From Girardinichthys multiradiatus (lineage: Eukaryota; Chordata; Actinopteri; Cyprinodontiformes; Goodeidae), in contig NC_061805.1 of assembly GCF_021462225.1 (NCBI RefSeq), positions 32,691,958-32,755,957 on the forward strand: a stretch of DNA of 64,000 nucleotides, written 5' to 3'. Below, in pieces: positions 60,221 through 64,000 of the stretch; within the stretch, counting starts at the first letter, position 1; every line of letters begins with the position of its first letter. The notes beneath the pieces were generated by a model. The model saw only the letters and a list, made by a program, of their open reading frames with translations, was not told the origin of the DNA and made no database searches. The position numbers and the translations under genes are program-made.

Positions 60221-61790
60221 CACTGCTCAAAAAAATAAAGGGAACACTCAAATAACACATCCTAGATCTGAATGAATGAAATATTCTCATTGAATACTTT
60301 GTTCTGTACAAAGTTGAATCTGCTGACAACAAATCACACAAAAATCATCAATAGAAATCAAATTTATTAACCAATGGAGGCCTGGATTTGGAGTCACACA
60401 AAATTAAAGTTGAAAAACACACTACAGGCTGATCCAACTTTGATGTAATATCTTTAAAACAAGTCAAAATGAGGCTCAGTATTGTGTGTGGCCTCCACGT
60501 GCCTGTATGACCTCCCTACAACGCCTGGGCATGCTCCTGATGAGACGGCGGATGGTCTCCTAAGGGATCTCGTCCCAGACCTGGACTAAAGCATCCGCCA
60601 ACTCCTGGACAGTCTGTGGTGCAACGTGACGTTGGTGGATGGAGCGAGACATGATGTTCCAGATGTGCTCAATCGGATTCAGGTCTGGGGAACGGGCGGG
60701 CCAGTCCATAGCTTCAATGTCTTCATCTTGCAGGAACTGCTGACACACTCCAGCCAAAGAGGTCTAGCACTGTCCTGCATTAGGAGGAACCCAGGGCCAA
60801 CCGCACCAGCATCTGGTCTCACAAGGGGTCTGAGAATCTCATCTTGGTACCTAATGGCAGTCAGGCTACCTCTGGCGAGCACATGGAGGTCCGTGTGGCT
60901 CTCCAAAGAAATGCCACCTCACACCATTACTGACCCACTGCCAAACCGGTCATGCTGAAGGATGTTGCAGGCAGCAGATCGCTCTCCACGGTGTCTCCAG
61001 ACTCTGTCACATGTGTTCAGTGTGAACCCGCTTTCATCTGTGACGAGCACACGGCGCCAGTGGCGAATTTGCCAATCCTGGTGTTCTCTGGCAAATGCCA
61101 AGCGTCCTGCACGGTGTTGGGCTGTGAGCATAACCCCCATTTGTGGACGTCGGAAACTCATACCATCCTCAAGGAGTCGGTTTCTAACCATTTGTGCAGA
61201 CATTGTGCACATTTGTGGCCTGCTGGAGGTCATTTTTCAGGGCTCTGGCAGTGCTCCTCCTGTTCCTCCTTGCACAAAGGTGGAGGTAGCGGTTCTGCTG
61301 CTGGCTTGTTGCCCTCCTACGACCTCCTCCACGTCTCCTGGTGTGCTGGCCTGTCTCCTGGTAGCGCCTCCAGGCTCTGGACACTACGCTGACACACATA
61401 GCAAACCTTCTTGCCACGGCTCGCATTGATGTGCCATCCTGGATGAGCTGCACTACCTGAGCCACTTGTGTGGGTTGTAGAGTCCGTCTCATGCTACCAC
61501 GAGTGTGAAAGCAACACCAACATTTAAAAGTGACCAAAACATCAGCCAGAAAGCATAGGTACTGAGAAGTGGTCTGTGGTCCCCACCTGCAGAACCACTC
61601 CTTTATTGAGTGTGTCTTGCTAATCGCCAAAGATTTCCCTCTGTTGTCTATTCCATTTGTACAACAACATGTGAAACTGATTGTCAATCAGTGTTACTTC
61701 CTAAGTGGACAGTTTGATTTCACAGAAGTTTGATTTACTTGGAGTTATATTTGTGTTGTTTAAGTGTTCCCTTTATTTTTTTGAGCAGTG
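60221..61790 (-). mobile_element. Near-complete Tc1/mariner element (DD34E) inserted in the LINE
   Basis: It is flanked by TA on both sides (60219-60220 and 61791-61792). The two ends are identical for 28 bp from CACTGCTCAAAAA and similar beyond. Length is 1570 bp, with a single transposase gene on the minus strand (60476-61492). It splits the LINE endonuclease: the LINE reading resumes right after it with the HSYSRLE segment. The identical ends and full length make it one of the youngest insertions in the window. An isolated end of the same family lies at 50991-51199. Confidence 0.95.
60476..61492 (-). pseudogene. Tc1 transposase, DD34E, all catalytic residues kept but frame broken
   Basis: The ATG at 61492 begins [20 protein letters not shown], followed by a helix-turn-helix ([21 protein letters not shown]) and an Arg-rich [10 protein letters not shown] stretch. 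A frameshift near 61190-61230 is followed by QHRAGRLAFAREHQDWQIRH and the first catalytic Asp in LVTDES. The Trp of the conserved VMVWGG becomes TGA near 60916. LLMQDSARP holds the second Asp. A 1-base deletion just after it shifts the frame, and DWPARSPDLNPIEHIW holds the Glu, 34 residues on if the lost base is allowed for. A CAG-to-TAG stop precedes the last 26 or so codons. The interval is 339 codons long, the normal size. Confidence 0.9.
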
Positions 61791-64000
61791 TACTTTCTTC
61801 TCATATGTCCATCACTCTTACTCCCGTCTGGAGTAGTCAGCAGCTCGTTGTTGACTGACATTTCAGACACTGAGATACACCCTATAGCTGTCAGCGATCA
61901 TGCTCCTGTCTCCTTAGCTCTAGTAAATAAGAAAGAAAACCCACAAAGCAAAAACTGGAGGTTTAATACATCATAGCTTAAGGATGAAGAATTGATCAAA
62001 TATTTTAAAGAAGAGTGGACTTCATATTTGGAGTTTAATGACTTCCCGGGGATATCAACTTCTGTTCTCTGGGAAACAGGGAAAGCTGTGATGAGAGCTA
62101 AAATAATCTCATTCTTATCACATAAGAAAAAAAAAGAAAACAAATGTATTCAAGAATTAGAAGAAACCATTAAACTGTTAGAAGCTTCCCAGAACGAGGA
62201 AATGCAGAGTAAACTACGTAAAGCCATACTAGAATTAAATGAAATTATAGACAAAACAACCCAATTATTAGTGCAAAGACTTCGAATAGAAAACTTTGAA
62301 CATAGCAATAAATCAGGTAACTTTTTAGCTAACCAGTTAAAAATAAATAAAGAAAAAAACAACTATATTTGATGTTTAAGACTCAACAGGGAATACAGTT
62401 TATAATCCTGGAAGAATAAACAGCACTTTCAGAGATTTCTATCAAGCTTTATACTCACAACAGATACACCCGTCAGAAAATGACATTAATCAATTCCTGG
62501 ATAAAGTAACACGTCCTAAATTATCAGATAATCAAGGGATGGCCCTGGATGTACCACTGACTGTAGCGGAAATCTGAGAAGCTCTCACAAGCATGCCCAA
62601 TAAAAAGGCTCCAGGCCCAGATGGATTCCCAACAGAGTTCTACAAAGAATTCTGGAATATTTGGGCTCCAACATTCCAAAGAATGTTGCAGGAAACCAAA
62701 GAAAATGGAATACTTCCGCTAAATTTGAATTCTGCCAACATAACTCTCCTGTTAAAACCAGGAAAAGACCCAGTACTTCCTACAAGCTACCGTCCCATAT
62801 CCATTATTAATGTTAATCTTAAAATAATCTGTGAAGCCCTTGCAAAAAGACTAGAAAAAGTAACTTCTCTCATTATACACCCTGACCAAACTGTTTACAT
62901 AAAAGGGAGGCATTCATCCACAAATGCACGCAGATTACTTAATTTAATAGACTGTTCCTACAGTAAAAATATTGAGACCAATATATTATCTCTAGAAGCG
63001 GAAAAAGTATTTGATAGAGTTAACTGGAAATTCTTGTTTGCAACCTTGACTAAATTTGGTTTTGGAAGCTCTTTCATAAACCGGTTAAAATTATTATACA
63101 GTTCCCCAATGGCACGCATCAGGACCAATAATCAAACATCTTCCAGCTTCTTTCTTCAGAGGGGCACCAGGCATGGATGCCCACTTTACCCCTCATTATC
63201 TGGAATTTTTATTGAACCACTCGTGGCAGCAATCAGGCAAACTAATGATATTAAAGGCATAAAATGCATGAATATTGAACATAAAATCAGTTTTTATGCA
63301 GATGACGTATTACTCTTTCTCCAGCATTCGCAAACCTCTGTCTCTCAGGTAATTGGATTGATAAATTATTTCTCAAGAATTTCGGATTATTCTATAAATT
63401 GGTTGAAATCGACATATACAACTACAGTCAGGGAATATTAAATACTTGGTTATTAATGTTTCTCCTAGATTGGCAGACTTAACAAAATTAAACAACATCC
63501 CGCTTTAAAAAAAAATGGAAGATGATCTCGCTAGATGGAAATCTCTACCCATATCACTCATGGGCAGTGTTGCTTCAATAAAAATGATGGTCCTGCCAAA
63601 AATCAATTACTTATTCTCAATGATCCCAAATAAACCATCATCTGATAAATTTCTTTGGAAAGATAAACGCGCGTGTATTAGCTTAAAAACACTGCAAAAG
63701 ACCAAAGATAAAGGAGGACTAGATTTGCCTAACTTTCGTCATTACTTTTTTAGCCAACAGGCTACAATACATCTCAAAATGGTTTAAACACAGTCCTCTA
63801 GATGAACCCTGGCTAGACGTAGAAAAGACATTAGGCAATAATTTTAAGATTTCAGATCTACCATTTATTAGCTCAAATATAAAACGACATGAAGGCTTTA
63901 AAAACCTCAATATCAACACCTCTCTGACAGCATGGTGGGAATATCTAAATATGACAGGGTCTTCACTAATCCCATCTGGAACAACACCCATCTGGAACAA
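61791..64000 (+). pseudogene. LINE ORF2, end of endonuclease and reverse transcriptase (partial)
   Basis: It continues ORF2 after the Tc1 insertion. The last endonuclease motifs are HSYSRLE and, in another frame, DTEIHPIAVSDHAPVSLAL (catalytic His). A Lys/Glu-rich linker (61992-62372) follows. The reverse transcriptase opens with NKKAPGPDGFPTEFYKEFW (62599 on), then SYRPISIINVNLKII, motif A LSLEAEKVFDRVNW, RGTRHGCPLYPSLS and motif C FYADDVLLF (63292-63318). Motif A normally has Asp where a Glu codon stands at 62995-62997. Breaks include TGA at 62575-62577, a stop at about 63439 and a shift near 63755, after which [20 protein letters not shown] continues to the window end. The gene is incomplete at the right edge. 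Confidence 0.9.

Larger units (their letters stand above)
58441..64000 (+). mobile_element. L1-group non-LTR retrotransposon (LINE), runs past window end
   Basis: ORF1 (58445-59213), a spacer of about 440 bp and ORF2 (from 59653) lie in the usual L1 order on the plus strand. The endonuclease part of ORF2 is split by a Tc1 element (60221-61790). The reverse transcriptase and the start of the following domain extend to the window edge. The left end abuts decayed Tc1 sequence with no 5' untranslated region, so this is either a 5'-truncated copy or a junction. Several frameshifts and stops show the copy is dead. Confidence 0.9.

Overview
This window reads as non-coding DNA from a ray-finned (teleost) fish, probably a percomorph. 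The evidence is a pile-up of repeats typical of fish: six distinguishable Tc1/mariner families, hAT-like short elements with 8-bp target duplications, two tRNA-headed SINE-like families, a solo LTR and an L1-group LINE. CA/GT, AT and (ATCC)n microsatellites are also present. I found no confident protein-coding gene of the host. All recognisable coding sequence belongs to transposons, and every copy carries stops, frameshifts, deletions or insertions.

Layout. 1-12.6 kb is mostly unique sequence with an old Tc1 remnant (1429-2110), a polypurine tract (about 3.0-3.2 kb), a tRNA-type SINE (4621-4869), a (GT)n run and a hAT-like MITE (9260-9671). 12.6-20.5 kb holds a minus-strand Tc1 copy with a MITE nested inside it, a second MITE-like element and an inverted pair of dispersed repeats. 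20.5-39 kb is the quietest part: SINE fragments, one internally deleted Tc1 copy (33198-33699) and long stretches with no repeat I recognise. This fits an intron or an intergenic regulatory region. At 38.3-39.3 kb there is a CpG-richer, promoter-like patch with two CCAAT boxes, a TATA box, an RFX-like half site and strong minus-strand splice donors.

39.6-64 kb is transposon-dense. It contains Tc1 remnants, a hAT-like head, a solo LTR with 5-bp target duplication (46285-46685) and a 230-bp (ATCC)n array. A three-element nest lies at 52185-55892: a Tc1-like copy broken by a hAT-like element and by a second Tc1-like element whose catalytic spacing is DD36E. At the right edge an L1-type LINE (ORF1, then ORF2 with endonuclease and reverse transcriptase) starts at 58441 and runs out of the window. 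Its endonuclease region is split by a 1570-bp Tc1 element with perfect 28-bp terminal repeats.

How the parts relate. The insertions give a relative chronology: old Tc1 copies, then SINEs, MITEs and the LINE landing in them, then younger Tc1 elements landing in the LINE and in older Tc1 copies. A few short splice-flanked open stretches (18913-18951, 26501-26681, 45736-45787) are noted as exon candidates only. Family names rest on recognition of motifs and recurring sequences, not on a database search.
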